Assembly (NCBI GenBank): GCA_050872785.1
Contig: JBNMHO010000006.1
Span: forward strand, 1 to 60,812
Origin: UBA7862 sp050872785
Lineage (GTDB): Bacteria > Bacillota > Clostridia > Christensenellales > UBA1242
Reading direction: 5' to 3'
DNA: 60,812 bases
Positions 33,253 through 42,900 of this stretch are shown here, piece by piece. Position 1 is the first letter of the stretch; the number at the start of each line of letters is the position of its first letter. Position numbers and translations under genes: made by a program. The notes beneath the pieces are model-generated. The model did not search any database and had not been told where the DNA came from. It saw only the letters and a list, made by a program, of their open reading frames with translations.

Positions 33253-33891
33253 TTATCTTTTGATCTTTTTTGCATTGCAGATGAACACAAGTCCGTCCTT
33301 GCTGCCAGGCACGCTGCCTTTAACAAGCATAAGGTTTCTTTCTTCATCAATTTTTACGACTTTTAGATTTTGTTTTGTAACTCTATCGTTACCAAATTGT
33401 CCAGGCATCTTACGATTTTTGAACACTCTTGCTGGGGTTGAACTTCCGCTCAAGCCACCAACTTCTCTGTGCACAGGTCCTGTGCCGTGACTCATTCTAA
33501 GCCTTCTTGCGTTCCATCTTTTGATAACGCCACTGAACCCATGTCCTTTTGAAGTCCCAGTCACGTCAACCAAATCTCCTTCAGCAAACACTGAACATTT
33601 GATTTCGTTTCCAACTTCAAGGTTTGATGTGTCAGAAAGTCTAAATTCTCTAAGATATTTCTTTGCTTCGACATTAGCTTTCTTAAACAATCCCATTTCT
33701 GGTTTATTTTTGGATTTTTCTTTAGCTTCGCCAAATCCAACAACCACTGCATCGTATCCATCTTTATCCACGGTCTTCTTTTGGACAACGGTGCAAGGTC
33801 CTGCAAGGATAACAGTTACTGGAGTAACTTTTCCATCAAGGTCGAATACTTGAGTCATCCCCAATTTTTTTCCTAAAATAGCTTTTTCCAT
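33253..33891 (-). CDS. rplC: 50S ribosomal protein L3
   Basis: 212 residues. Reaches the peptidyl transferase centre. AILGKKLGMTQVFD, VTGTSKGHGFSGVIKRW, SHGTGPVHREVGGLSGSSTP and MPGQFGNDRVTKQNLKV are diagnostic. AGGTG-type site precedes the ATG. Confidence 0.98.
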   Translation of the reverse strand: MEKAILGKKLGMTQVFDLDGKVTPVTVILAGPCTVVQKKTVDKDGYDAVVVGFGEAKEKSKNKPEMGLFKKANVEAKKYLREFRLSDTSNLEVGNEIKCSVFAEGDLVDVTGTSKGHGFSGVIKRWNARRLRMSHGTGPVHREVGGLSGSSTPARVFKNRKMPGQFGNDRVTKQNLKVVKIDEERNLMLVKGSVPGSKDGLVFICNAKKIKR

Positions 33892-33908
33892 TTTTCACCT
33901 CTCGACCT

Positions 33909-34217
33909 TTATAGTTTGATATTGATATCAACGCCAGCAGGAAGATCAAGTTTCATAAGTGAATCGACAGCCTTGCTTGATGGTGTGTAAATATCAATTA
34001 TCCTTTTGTGTGTGCGCATCTCAAATTGTTCACGACTATCCTTATATTTATGAGGCGCCCTGATGATTGTCACCACTTCTTTTTCAGTTGGAAGTGGGAT
34101 TGGACCTGCAACTTGGGAACCGGATTTTGACGCTGCTTCCATAATTCTAGAAGTAGCAAGGTCAATCAAGTTGTGGTCATAACTTTTTAATTTGATTCTG
34201 ATTTTTTGTGTTGCCAT
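33909..34217 (-). CDS. rpsJ: 30S ribosomal protein S10
   Basis: 102 residues. Head protein, also NusE in antitermination. MATQKIRIKLKSYDHNLIDLA, GPIPLPTEKEVVTIIRAPHKY and SREQFEMRTHKRIIDIYTPS identify it. I start at the ATG at 34217 with AAGGAGAG upstream; an open frame six codons longer would include that site. First gene of the S10-spc-alpha operon. Confidence 0.98.
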   Translation of the reverse strand: MATQKIRIKLKSYDHNLIDLATSRIMEAASKSGSQVAGPIPLPTEKEVVTIIRAPHKYKDSREQFEMRTHKRIIDIYTPSSKAVDSLMKLDLPAGVDINIKL

Positions 34218-34413
34218 ATACTCTCCTTCTACCATGCTGGGACATTCAATACACTTCCCCGTGTGTTTCGTATTGAAGGTCTTTAAAAAAAATCTTAGAA
34301 AGATTTTTAACCAGCCCGCTTGAATTTTAATTCAAACTTGTCCACGCAAATTCTCCAGTTTTGTTGCTAAAAGTGGTAACTTTGCGCTTCATCCCAATTT
34401 TCACGGTGACACC
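34218..34413 (-). promoter_or_regulatory. Structured 5' leader of the S10 operon
   Basis: About 190 transcribed bases precede rpsJ. Three hairpins are visible on the minus strand: TTGAATT/AATTCAA (34335-34320); AAAATCTT-TCT-AAGATTTT plus a T run (34307-34285), which looks like an attenuator; and TTCAATAC/GTATTGAA (34277-34245), whose loop contains a nested ACAC/GTGT stem just before the ribosome-binding site. S10 leaders bound by L4 are known in other bacteria; whether L4 acts here is inference. Confidence 0.55.
34285..34307 (-). terminator. Possible attenuator in the S10 leader
   Basis: AAAATCTT-TCT-AAGATTTT followed by more Ts on the minus strand. The stem is AU-rich and therefore weak, so premature termination might be conditional. 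Confidence 0.4.
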
Positions 34414-34442
34414 ATTTTACAACAACTTATTCAATTCGTCAA
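34414..34442 (-). promoter_or_regulatory. Promoter of the S10-spc-alpha operon
   Basis: Minus strand: TTGACG (34442-34437), 17-base spacer, TAAAAT (34419-34414). A second TATAAT-containing stretch lies about 40 bases upstream without a good -35. Confidence 0.8.
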
Positions 34443-34629
34443 CCCTTTTTTTCAATAAATTATACCCTTTTTTCAAAAAAAAATAAATTTGTGCAAATTG
34501 CACAAAAATATTTTCCAAAACGTCCCATTTTTCTTGTCAAAAACATCCCTTTCACCAGAATTTTAACCTTCCACCCACGTCCAAAAACCCTTATATATAT
34601 AATAGGTTGCATTTTCGCCAAATTTTAAC

Positions 34630-34653
34630 AAAAAAGGTCACCCGTAGGCGACC
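34630..34653 (-). terminator. Terminator of the DUF1858 gene
   Basis: Minus strand: GGTCGCC-TACG-GGTGACC (seven pairs, one G.U, UNCG tetraloop) followed by TTTTTTGTT. It insulates the S10 promoter from the upstream gene. Apart from this, the S10 promoter and leader, nothing coding is seen in 34218-34695. Confidence 0.92.
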
Positions 34654-34695
34654 AAAATTGTCTTTAAGAAAATTTATAAATTTTTCCTTATAAAA

Positions 34696-34914
34696 TTACT
34701 TTTTTGAACTTTTCTTCGCTGGAATTAAGTCCTCGTTAAGTTTTTTGACCATAAAATCTGCGTCAAGTCCATGAACCGCACCCGCTTCGTCCACAGTTTC
34801 CATTTGGCTCATTGGGCAAGAAAAGCAGTGCATGCCAAATCCACGCAAAATATCCTCCGCATTGGAGTAATTTCTCAAAATTTCACCCAAAGTGGTGTCT
34901 TTTTTAACTTCCAT
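34696..34914 (-). CDS. DUF1858 domain protein (hybrid-cluster-protein-associated redox disulfide type)
   Basis: 72 residues. The fold opens with VKKDTTLGEILRNYSNAEDILRGFGM, followed by CFSC, the likely redox-active pair, then PMSQMETVDEAGAVHGLDADFMVKKLN. This matches the short helical DUF1858 family, often linked to hybrid cluster proteins or anaerobic sulfur/nitrogen stress metabolism. No such partner is in this window. AAAGGAG precedes the ATG, and its own terminator follows. Confidence 0.88.
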   Translation of the reverse strand: MEVKKDTTLGEILRNYSNAEDILRGFGMHCFSCPMSQMETVDEAGAVHGLDADFMVKKLNEDLIPAKKSSKK

Positions 34915-35097
34915 TTTTTCTCCTTTATTTTGTTAAGCACTTTTCCCTTATTTTTATCACTTTCCAAAATTTTAACTCATAAAAAGCAAATTTTATTTGA
35001 AAAATATAACAGCCGCAAGAGTTTTTACTTAACACACAAAAATTTTACACCCAAAATCTCTTTTCGTCAATTATTTTATTTGTCCAACGGATAAAAT

Positions 35098-36507
35098 CTA
35101 CAATTTACTCTTGCAAACCATGCAAATTCCACTCTCAGCAGTGTTTTTTGCTCCGCAACATGGGCAAACAACAAACCCACCCACTTGAGAACCACATTTT
35201 TTGCAGAAATTTGAATTTTGGTCAATATTTTCTCCACATCGTGGGCATTTCTTTGTTAAAATCTCGGTTTTCACGTCAGAATTGTCGTTTTTAGAATTAT
35301 TTATCTCAGAACTTTCACCCTTTCCGTCAATTTCCGCTTTTTCTTTATCTATTTTGCGGGTTTCCATGTAATTTTCAAGTGCTTGCACACTCTCATCTTC
35401 TTTTTCAAACAAATTAGGTTCTTTCTGCACGGACACTGGTTCAAAATTATTCCAACTAGCATTTTCTAGTGCATTTCCAACATTATTTGATTTAAAGTTG
35501 TTAAAACTCGAATAATTTTCATTCCCAAAGGAATTTTTATCACTATTTCCGCTTGAGAATGATTTTTCCCCGCTTTGTGCGTTGAAGTTTGAATAATTGT
35601 TAACTTTTTCTACATTCGCAGAAGAATTTGTCGAAGAATTGTTACTAAAAGTATCATTGCCTTGCAAAGAGTTTTCTTGTTCCAATATAATCTCGCTATT
35701 TGAAGCGGTTACAAAGACCTTTTCTTGGGGTTTTTGTGCCGAGTTGAGTTCTTGTTCGACATGAGTCAAAAACTCGTCTTCTTGCCCTCTTTTAAGAGCC
35801 AAATCGTGCAATATCTTTTCCTTTTTTGGAATGATTAAGTCATCTATTCTAATTGCCGTAATGTCAATGCCAAGACTTACACAAAGTTTGCTTAGTTTGG
35901 ATAAAATTAAATCTTGCACTTTTTCTTTGCAAGTGGTATAAATATCAAAACTAAGTTCCGCCTTGTCCAAAATTGTTGACACTTCGTCCGCAATAAGAAT
36001 GGAAATCTCTCGCCCAAGTGTCTTATTTCTCAAAACGGCAAACTCCGAGCAAAAAAATCCCATAAATTTTCGCATATCTTTTATGCAAAAGTCAAAATTA
36101 CCTAGAAGCCTAATTTTCATTTTGCCATTTGGAGTTTTGCAAAGAAATTTCTCGTGAGTTTTAAAACTTAAGTTATGTCCATCAATCTTCACAAAGTAAA
36201 TATCTGCTGGCAATGTTTTTGGCGTAACAATTCCTTTTTTGGCAAGCATATGGTGATGTTCCCTAAAAAGTCTTGGCACAGTCACATCTTCAAGTTTAAC
36301 TTCACCCTCATCATCTCGCAAAATATCAAGAACTTTGTTATGATAGCACACAACAAGGTTATATCCATGCTCAATTTGAACATTTGTCCCCAGTTCTATC
36401 GAGTTATTTTTCAAAGGAACAAAATAAACAATATCGCCCTTATATTTTTCTGGCAGCGAAATTGCTTTCTTTTTTATTAAGTTAGAAAAAAAACTAAAAA
36501 TACCCAT
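35098..36507 (-). CDS. SPFH-domain-like protein with C-terminal double zinc ribbon
   Basis: 469 residues. Residues of about 20-250 resemble the SPFH/band-7 domain of YdjI/virion-core-like proteins (HNKVLDILRDDEGEV, then ADIYFVKIDGHNLSFKT and IDITAIRIDDLIIPKKEK). About 270-410 is a disordered Asn/Ser-rich then Glu/Lys-rich linker. The last about 50 residues hold two zinc ribbons, CPRCGENIDQNSNFCKKCG and CPCCGAKNTAESGICMVC. No membrane helix is visible. No Shine-Dalgarno is seen; a TGTGATAAAAT extended -10 ends 12 bases before the ATG, implying a very short leader. SPFH assignment is moderate. Confidence 0.7.
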   Translation of the reverse strand: MGIFSFFSNLIKKKAISLPEKYKGDIVYFVPLKNNSIELGTNVQIEHGYNLVVCYHNKVLDILRDDEGEVKLEDVTVPRLFREHHHMLAKKGIVTPKTLPADIYFVKIDGHNLSFKTHEKFLCKTPNGKMKIRLLGNFDFCIKDMRKFMGFFCSEFAVLRNKTLGREISILIADEVSTILDKAELSFDIYTTCKEKVQDLILSKLSKLCVSLGIDITAIRIDDLIIPKKEKILHDLALKRGQEDEFLTHVEQELNSAQKPQEKVFVTASNSEIILEQENSLQGNDTFSNNSSTNSSANVEKVNNYSNFNAQSGEKSFSSGNSDKNSFGNENYSSFNNFKSNNVGNALENASWNNFEPVSVQKEPNLFEKEDESVQALENYMETRKIDKEKAEIDGKGESSEINNSKNDNSDVKTEILTKKCPRCGENIDQNSNFCKKCGSQVGGFVVCPCCGAKNTAESGICMVCKSKL

Positions 36508-36519
36508 ACTTTCGTCATA

Positions 36520-36530
36520 ATTTTATCACA
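36520..36530 (-). promoter_or_regulatory. Extended -10 promoter element of the SPFH-type gene
   Basis: Minus strand TGTGATAAAAT, identical to the elements before secG and dusB. There is no good -35. Confidence 0.5.
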
Positions 36531-36619
36531 CCCAACAAAAAAATGCTAGCAAATGAAATAATAAATGGCAAAAAGTTTACATATATTTAAGTATTGACTT
36601 ACACAAAAAGGGAGAAAAA

Positions 36620-37339
36620 ATGAAACTTTTAAGCGATTTTATTGCAAAAAGAGTGTTGAACCTTAGTTCTGGACAAGTTGAAGGGACTATAAAAAATGCT
36701 TGTTTTGATGCAAATTTTAAAAAAGTTGAAAACTTTAAAATATTTGATGACGAAGACGAGGAATATTTGTTAAATGTTAGGAAAATATGCGCAGTGGGAC
36801 AAGATGCAGTGGTTATAAAAAACAGAGAAGCCATGGTTCTTGCCATAAATGAAGCAGAATGTCGAGATTTTTCCACCATGAATATGCAAGTTTATTCAGC
36901 AGACGGCGAAAACATAGGACGAGTTAGCGACCTTGAACTGACGGATAATTATAAACTAAATTCCCTTGTCATAGGCGACAAAAAAATATCCCCCGACAGC
37001 ATAATAAGCCTTGGAAAAGTTATTGTAACAAAAGGCGAAAACACGACAAAAGCACTTTCAAAATCTAGGACAAACCCTTTCAAAAATTCCGTTGACCCCG
37101 CCCACAAAGTTACAATTCTAGCCCCTCAAATTGAAGTCGAGGCAAAAACTCCTTCAACACCCGCCCGTGCAGTGGCGTCCCCAAACTTTTTGCTTGGAAG
37201 GCGAGCCGTCAAAACAATTTATGGCGTAAACAATGAGATAATTATCAAAAAAGAAAGCCCAATAACTGCCCTAACCCTTGAAGCCGCCCGTAGGCATGGC
37301 AAACTTGTAGAACTCACGGTTTTTTCTCGCTCAAACTAA
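36620..37339 (+). CDS. PRC-barrel-like domain protein
   Basis: 239 residues. Two beta-rich segments look like PRC-barrels: about 5-75 (FIAKRVLNLSSGQVEGTIKN) and about 90-140 (MQVYSADGENIGRVSDLEL, then LGKVIVTKG). PRC-barrels occur in RimM and in sporulation proteins of the YlmC/YmxH kind. The C-terminal 60 residues are basic and contain NFLLGRRAVKTIYGVNNEII. GGGAG precedes the ATG. It is a plus-strand gene divergent from the SPFH-type gene, with its own terminator. Exact role unknown. Confidence 0.7.
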   Translation: MKLLSDFIAKRVLNLSSGQVEGTIKNACFDANFKKVENFKIFDDEDEEYLLNVRKICAVGQDAVVIKNREAMVLAINEAECRDFSTMNMQVYSADGENIGRVSDLELTDNYKLNSLVIGDKKISPDSIISLGKVIVTKGENTTKALSKSRTNPFKNSVDPAHKVTILAPQIEVEAKTPSTPARAVASPNFLLGRRAVKTIYGVNNEIIIKKESPITALTLEAARRHGKLVELTVFSRSN

Positions 37340-37353
37340 TTTTCATACAAATA

Positions 37354-37392
37354 AAAAAACACCCAAAGGACTTAAAATCTTTTGGGCGTTTT
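37354..37392. terminator. Bidirectional terminator
   Basis: CCCAAAGGA pairs with TCTTTTGGG (one G.U), flanked by A and T runs, between a plus-strand and a minus-strand gene whose ends converge. Confidence 0.85.
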
Positions 37393-37397
37393 CATAA

Positions 37398-39797
37398 CTA
37401 TTTGTTTGAGTTGAGAAGTTTTTGCATTTCGGCATTAAGTTCATCTATTTCAGAATTTTGTTTTCTCGAAACAGTCTTTTTGCCTCTTGCACTTGTTCCT
37501 CTTTTTCTCACCGATTGTTTACGTTCTTTTCTTGCTGGACGAAGTTGAATTTCGTCTTCTTCGTTTTCTTCTTCCTCCACCGGTTCTTGTGGCACAACTT
37601 TTGGTTCTTCCACTTGAGGAGCAGGTTGTGGTGCTGGTTGAGCAGCAGGTTGCGTCATTTGGATAACAATAGGTTGAGGTTGTGGCACTGGTTGTGGTGC
37701 GACATATGGTTGAGCGTATCCTTGTGGGTAGCCTTGTGGATATTGGTTATAGTTATATCCGTTGTAGCCATATTGCCCCGCTGGAGTTTGTGCGTCCATT
37801 TTGGAGATTGTGTTGTTGAGTTCTTGCTCAAGTTGTTCACGCTCTCTCTTTAGCCTATTGTTTTCTTCTTCAATTTGCTTTTGAATTTGTTGCAAATCGT
37901 CTGCAGTTGCTTCTGTTGAAATACTTCCGTCATCATCGCTGTCATTGTCGTCTTCTTTTTTGAAGAAGTCCTCACCATTCACACTTTCTTCAGAAGAGTT
38001 GTTTTCAACTGGAGCGGCGGTTTCATTTGAAATATCTTGAGCTGGAGTTTCTTCTTGTGGTTCAGAAACTTCTTGTTGCACTGGTTGCTCAACATTTTGT
38101 TCATATTCTTGTTGTGCTGGAGCGTATTCTTCATATTGAACTGGCTCTTGAGGGACTTGTTGCTCCGCTGGTTCTGCATTTACATATTCTTGTGGTTGTT
38201 CAATTTGTTGTTCTGCTTGAGGTGCAACTTCTTGTGGAGTTTCAACATATTGCATATTTTGTGGTTCAACATACTGTTCAGACACATTTGAACCCGTATC
38301 AATAGAATTTTCCTCAGTTGAAGTTATTTCTTCTGGGTTTTGTTGTTTCATGGAATACAACTCATCTGTTGTAATTTCATTTCCTTTAATTAGGTTGGCA
38401 TTTGGGTCAAGTTGTTCGTTTGTCATGCCACCCACGCCTTGAAGGTCTGTAAGAAGTGCCTTTAAGTCGCTATTTTCTTGAGCAAGAGCAAGCAGTTTTT
38501 CATTCCCAACTTCTGCAGCCTTTTCGGTCAAAGCCTTATAAAGTGTGTTTGCATAATGTTTGAATTCAAGAAGCATTGCTTGTTGCACAAAGTTTTTCTT
38601 TTCTTCAATTTCCGCTTCACGTTTTTTAATTTCACCGTCAAGGGCTTCTTGTTCGTTATTAAATTTGGTTGTCGCTTCTTCAAGGTCTTTTTCAAGTTGT
38701 TGTTGCTTTTTAATTTCGTCACCTTGTTGCTTTCTTATATAATTGCTTTCGATACGGTTTGTAGAAGCTTCTTGTTGCGCACGCAAACTATCCAAGTTTT
38801 CTCTTGATGCTTGCAATTTTCTTTGCATGTCTTTGCTTGTTGTTTCAAAGTTCTTTTTGTAGTTTTCCTTTTCCGCTTCAATGGCGTCACTTTCGTCTTG
38901 CAAACGTTTTCTCACTTTAATAAAGGTTTCACTTTCCTTCATCGCTCGCTCCAAAACAAGTGACCCGTCAATGCCAAGGTCGCCAAAGTCATATTCTTCG
39001 CAAGCAACAGAACTTTCTCTTGCTTTTTCAAGTTGTTCTTGTTCAACCAAAGCACGTTTTTCAAGATATTGTTGAAGGATAGGAATTCCCTCTTTAATTT
39101 CTTGTTTTGTGAACAGAATTTCATAATCGACATATGCTGGAAGAGTTGTAACTGCTTTTTCAAGGTTGCGTTCAAACACTGGGAAGTTTTCAAAAAGAAG
39201 CGAATAAATTTCATTCTTTCTAAGTCTTGCAAAAAGCACATATATTGAATAGATAACAACAACCGCAAGTGGGCATAAAACTGCAACCAAAAGCCTCATG
39301 TTTTCTTCAACGACATCAATGCCCGCTTTGTAAGAATAAGCAAGCCCAACAGAAAGAGCAAGCACTGCAATAAGTGTTGTGAAAATTGAATAGTTGCCGA
39401 GGTGCTTTTCAATGGAAGAAGACCTAAGTGGCTTGTCCACGCAAGTGTTTGTATTTATATATTTGGTTGGCCCGTCTTCCCTATTTAGCATATAAATTTG
39501 CCAAGAGTTTCTAAGCGTTTTTGGCACCCTTTTCATTTTAAGGTTAAACTCCACCAAGTTCTCCTCGGTTATAAAAGGTTTTGCCAAAAAGTATTTATTA
39601 AGTTTGTTAATGCTTTTTAAAAGTTTGTTTTCGTAAGAACCTCTGATAAGTGCCACCATAACAACAACAGCAAGCAACATAAGACCAACAAAAATTATTG
39701 GCCAAAACCATTGCTGTGCAAGGGTGACAAAAAGGTTAACGACAAAGTTTCTAACTGAGTCAACAATTTCCGAACCACTGAGTCCAAGCAAATTCAT
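37398..39797 (-). CDS. Large three-helix membrane protein with coiled coil and Gln/Pro/Glu-rich tail
   Basis: 799 residues; family not recognised. Helix 1 is at about 30-52, then a cytoplasmic loop of about 85 residues, a pair of helices at about 136-156 and 168-191, and about 600 cytoplasmic residues. Residues of about 280-445 form a coiled coil (KESETFIKVRKRLQDESDAI to EIKKREAEIEEKKNFVQQA). Then comes a low-complexity Gln/Pro/Glu/Tyr-rich region with VEQPVQQEVSEPQEE, a second short coiled coil near 625-660, an NQYPQGYPQGYAQPY segment and a basic end (RKERKQSVRKRGTSARGKK). The helix layout recalls TolQ/ZorA-type proteins but family motifs are missing. GGAAGGTGG precedes the ATG. Confidence 0.75.
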   Translation of the reverse strand: MNLLGLSGSEIVDSVRNFVVNLFVTLAQQWFWPIIFVGLMLLAVVVMVALIRGSYENKLLKSINKLNKYFLAKPFITEENLVEFNLKMKRVPKTLRNSWQIYMLNREDGPTKYINTNTCVDKPLRSSSIEKHLGNYSIFTTLIAVLALSVGLAYSYKAGIDVVEENMRLLVAVLCPLAVVVIYSIYVLFARLRKNEIYSLLFENFPVFERNLEKAVTTLPAYVDYEILFTKQEIKEGIPILQQYLEKRALVEQEQLEKARESSVACEEYDFGDLGIDGSLVLERAMKESETFIKVRKRLQDESDAIEAEKENYKKNFETTSKDMQRKLQASRENLDSLRAQQEASTNRIESNYIRKQQGDEIKKQQQLEKDLEEATTKFNNEQEALDGEIKKREAEIEEKKNFVQQAMLLEFKHYANTLYKALTEKAAEVGNEKLLALAQENSDLKALLTDLQGVGGMTNEQLDPNANLIKGNEITTDELYSMKQQNPEEITSTEENSIDTGSNVSEQYVEPQNMQYVETPQEVAPQAEQQIEQPQEYVNAEPAEQQVPQEPVQYEEYAPAQQEYEQNVEQPVQQEVSEPQEETPAQDISNETAAPVENNSSEESVNGEDFFKKEDDNDSDDDGSISTEATADDLQQIQKQIEEENNRLKREREQLEQELNNTISKMDAQTPAGQYGYNGYNYNQYPQGYPQGYAQPYVAPQPVPQPQPIVIQMTQPAAQPAPQPAPQVEEPKVVPQEPVEEEENEEDEIQLRPARKERKQSVRKRGTSARGKKTVSRKQNSEIDELNAEMQKLLNSNK

Positions 39798-39910
39798 ATT
39801 TCCACCTTCCTCAAAAATTTATTGTAGTATATCACATCAAAGCAACAAATAAAAATGTTTTGCGACAATTTTTTTATTTTTTTGCAAATTTGTTGACCAG
39901 ACGGTCTGTG

Positions 39911-42900
39911 TTACAAAACTTTAATAAGTCTGTCGAGCGAGAAAGAATAGATATATGCCCCGTCAATCACTTGATTTAATGCGTGTTCTAGGCAGGTCTT
40001 ATAAAGCATAAGTTGAACTTTATATTTTTCGACCAGTTGTTCGGGGCGAGAAGCCTTAGTTGTCTTATAATCCACCAAAAAAGTCCTATTTCCGTCACTT
40101 AAAAGCATATCGGCGACCCCTTGGACCAAAATCTTTTTGTCTGTCCCCTCACCAAACAACTGGTTGTAAGGCAAGAAACTTATAAATGGCAACTCCCTCG
40201 CTACAATTAGTTTGCCCAGTTTTTTAAGATTATTTTCACATAAAGAAATTTTTTCAAAATTGACCAATTTTTTGTATTCATCGGACAAGTTAATGTCACT
40301 CAAAATCTTGTCAAAGTCTTCTCTTTCAAGTGGACTATCAAAGTCAATTTTTTCCATAATTTTGTGATACAAAGTGCCAAGTTTTCCCATATCAATTTTG
40401 CTATTTTTAGATTCAAAAACACTTAATTTTTTTGGAGTTAAATTCAGACTTTCTTCGTCACTGCTATGCTCAGCAAGCAAACTCGAAACGGAATTTTTAA
40501 GAGCAATGTTACATGGCTTTGGCATTTTAAGAAGCATATTTTTTCTTATTGTTTCTGTCAAACTTTTGTCGTCTTTTGGAAATATAATTTGTCTTGATTT
40601 TGTGTCGTCAAAGCGAAAATCATCGAGTTCATAAACTTGAAGTTTCACTTCTCCGCCCGACAAGGTTTTGATTATTTCTTTTTTCCCAATCATAAGACTT
40701 GCTCTCTCGGCGGGTTTTAAGTAAGATAAAATCCAATTTAAATAATTGCCCGCCCCCTCTGCGTCATCGTTCTCTGCAACAAACAAATCTTTATTTTCAC
40801 CTATCACAATAAGGTGATTTTTTGCCCTTGTTAGTGCCACATACAAAAGCCTCAACTCTTCACATCTTTCACTTCTTCGCTTGCTTAGGAGTATGCAATT
40901 TCGGGCAAGATTAGTAGATTTTGAAAAGGAAATTTCATCAAAAGTTTGCATGCCAAGTCCAAAAGTTTTATCTTTTAAAATTGCTTCCCTAAATGTCTTT
41001 GTTGGGAAGTTATTTCCACACCCCGCCACAAAAACAATGGGATATTCAAGTCCCTTGCTTGCGTGAATTGTGCTTAATGTAACGCCGTTGTCGCTGGTTG
41101 CAAGCATGGACGCAAAGCGACCTTCAAATGCATAATTTTTGACAAAATCAAGAAAACTGACTAAGTCGTAATTATAGTCCGAGCCTTCAAAACTTTCCAC
41201 AAAATCTCGCACAATTTTTTCCCTTGCAAAGCCGTCTGGAAGGCTTGTGAGATAGTCAAAATATCCCACGCTATCGCAAGCAAAATTTAATATTTCATGC
41301 AACGAATTATATATAAGTTTTTCTCGAATAATGTTTAAAAAATCACAAAATTTTCGTATTTTTTCTGCTATTTTTTGCCCATTTTTTATATCTTTTTCGT
41401 TAATTTTTTTGCATTTTTTGCTTATGTTATTATCATTTCCATTCGCATTTTGGGTCAAAACATCATTCGCATTTTTGTCAAAATCGTCTTTTTTTATATT
41501 TGAATTTTCATCAAAAATCAATAGGAAATTTTTGACCGCCTGATAGAAGTATTTTTCATCGGGGCAAGTGGTTCTGATGGTTGCAAGTTCCGTTTCAGTC
41601 AAGTTTGCAAATGGACTTAAAAGCACAGTCGCAAGCGACAAATCATCATGAAAATTGCCCGCTAGTTTTAGAATTGACAACAGCGGTGCTACGTCTTTAT
41701 TTTGATAGACATTATCTTTTGTGTTTATTTTTGTTGGCACTTTTAAGTCTGTTAGAACCTTTGAAATTTGCTTTAAAGTTTCATTATTTCTGCACAAAAC
41801 TGCAATGTCTCCAAAGGTTATTTTCTTGGCTTTTTGTTCTTTTGCGTCATAAGTTTGATAATCATTTTTTAGCATATCAAGAATTTTTTGAGCAATCAAA
41901 AGCCCCTCACATTTTGTTTCAGAAATTTCTTGCTCATAGAGCATTTTGTCTTTTGAAATAGAGTAAACTTCTGGGAGTTCAACTGGGGCTTCCTCGTCAT
42001 CTTTTTCTTTGTTTGTGTTTATCAAATTCACTTCAACAACGGACATTGGCGACACATGTTCATATTTTGCAAGGCCTCTGAACATGCCACATTCTTTGTA
42101 GTCAATTCCGCCAAAATCGAGTGTCATACACTTTGAAAAAATTTCGTTTGAAAACTGCAAAATAGTGCTATCGCTGCGGAAGTTGTCGTTCAAAAGTTTA
42201 AGTGAGCCATGAGTTTCGTTTGTCTTATAGTCAGCACTTTTGTAAGAGAAAATTTCGGGCGTGCTATTTCTGAAGGCATAAATGCTTTGCTTCACGTCAC
42301 CCACCATAACAAGTTTTGCGTGCTTAATAAGCCTAGATATAATCTCCTCTTGCACGTAGTTTATGTCTTGATATTCGTCAACAAAAACATGAGAAAATGT
42401 AAGTGTATTTTGCACTTCATCAAGTTTGCAAATTTCAAGAAATTTTCGTTCAAGGTCGGCAAAGTCAAGTCCATTTCGTTTGTTCTTTTGGGCTTCATAA
42501 TGCTTTTCAAAAACTTGTTCCACTTCAATAAGTTTGCCAACAAGTTGTGATGTTTTTTCAAACTCAATGAGTGCTTCTTCTTGCGTTCTTAGTGGCACAT
42601 ATTGTTTTATAGATTTCAATCTATCTTGCACATCTGTCCAAAACGGCTTGAAGTCATCTTTAAACGAGTTTTCTTCGTCAGAAAGTTTTTTGTTTGTAAG
42701 TCTTGGAAGTGACATTTTATGCAGTGAGGCAATCATTGTCCAAAAATCTTTTGCAGAAGAAACAGTCGCAAGTTGTGCTTGTGCCGCTTGCAAAAATTCC
42801 ACAAAATATGGGGCATTTTCTTTTTGGGCTGCAGTCTGCTTTTCCTTAATTCTTCGCTCCAAAAATTTCACATTTCTTAACACATAATCGTTTAAAAATG

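Noticed and set aside
37398..39797. Zorya-type defence protein ZorA
   Set aside because: Only helix layout and coiled coil agree; no channel motif and no ZorB-like partner or helicase pair adjacent, so I kept it as unknown.
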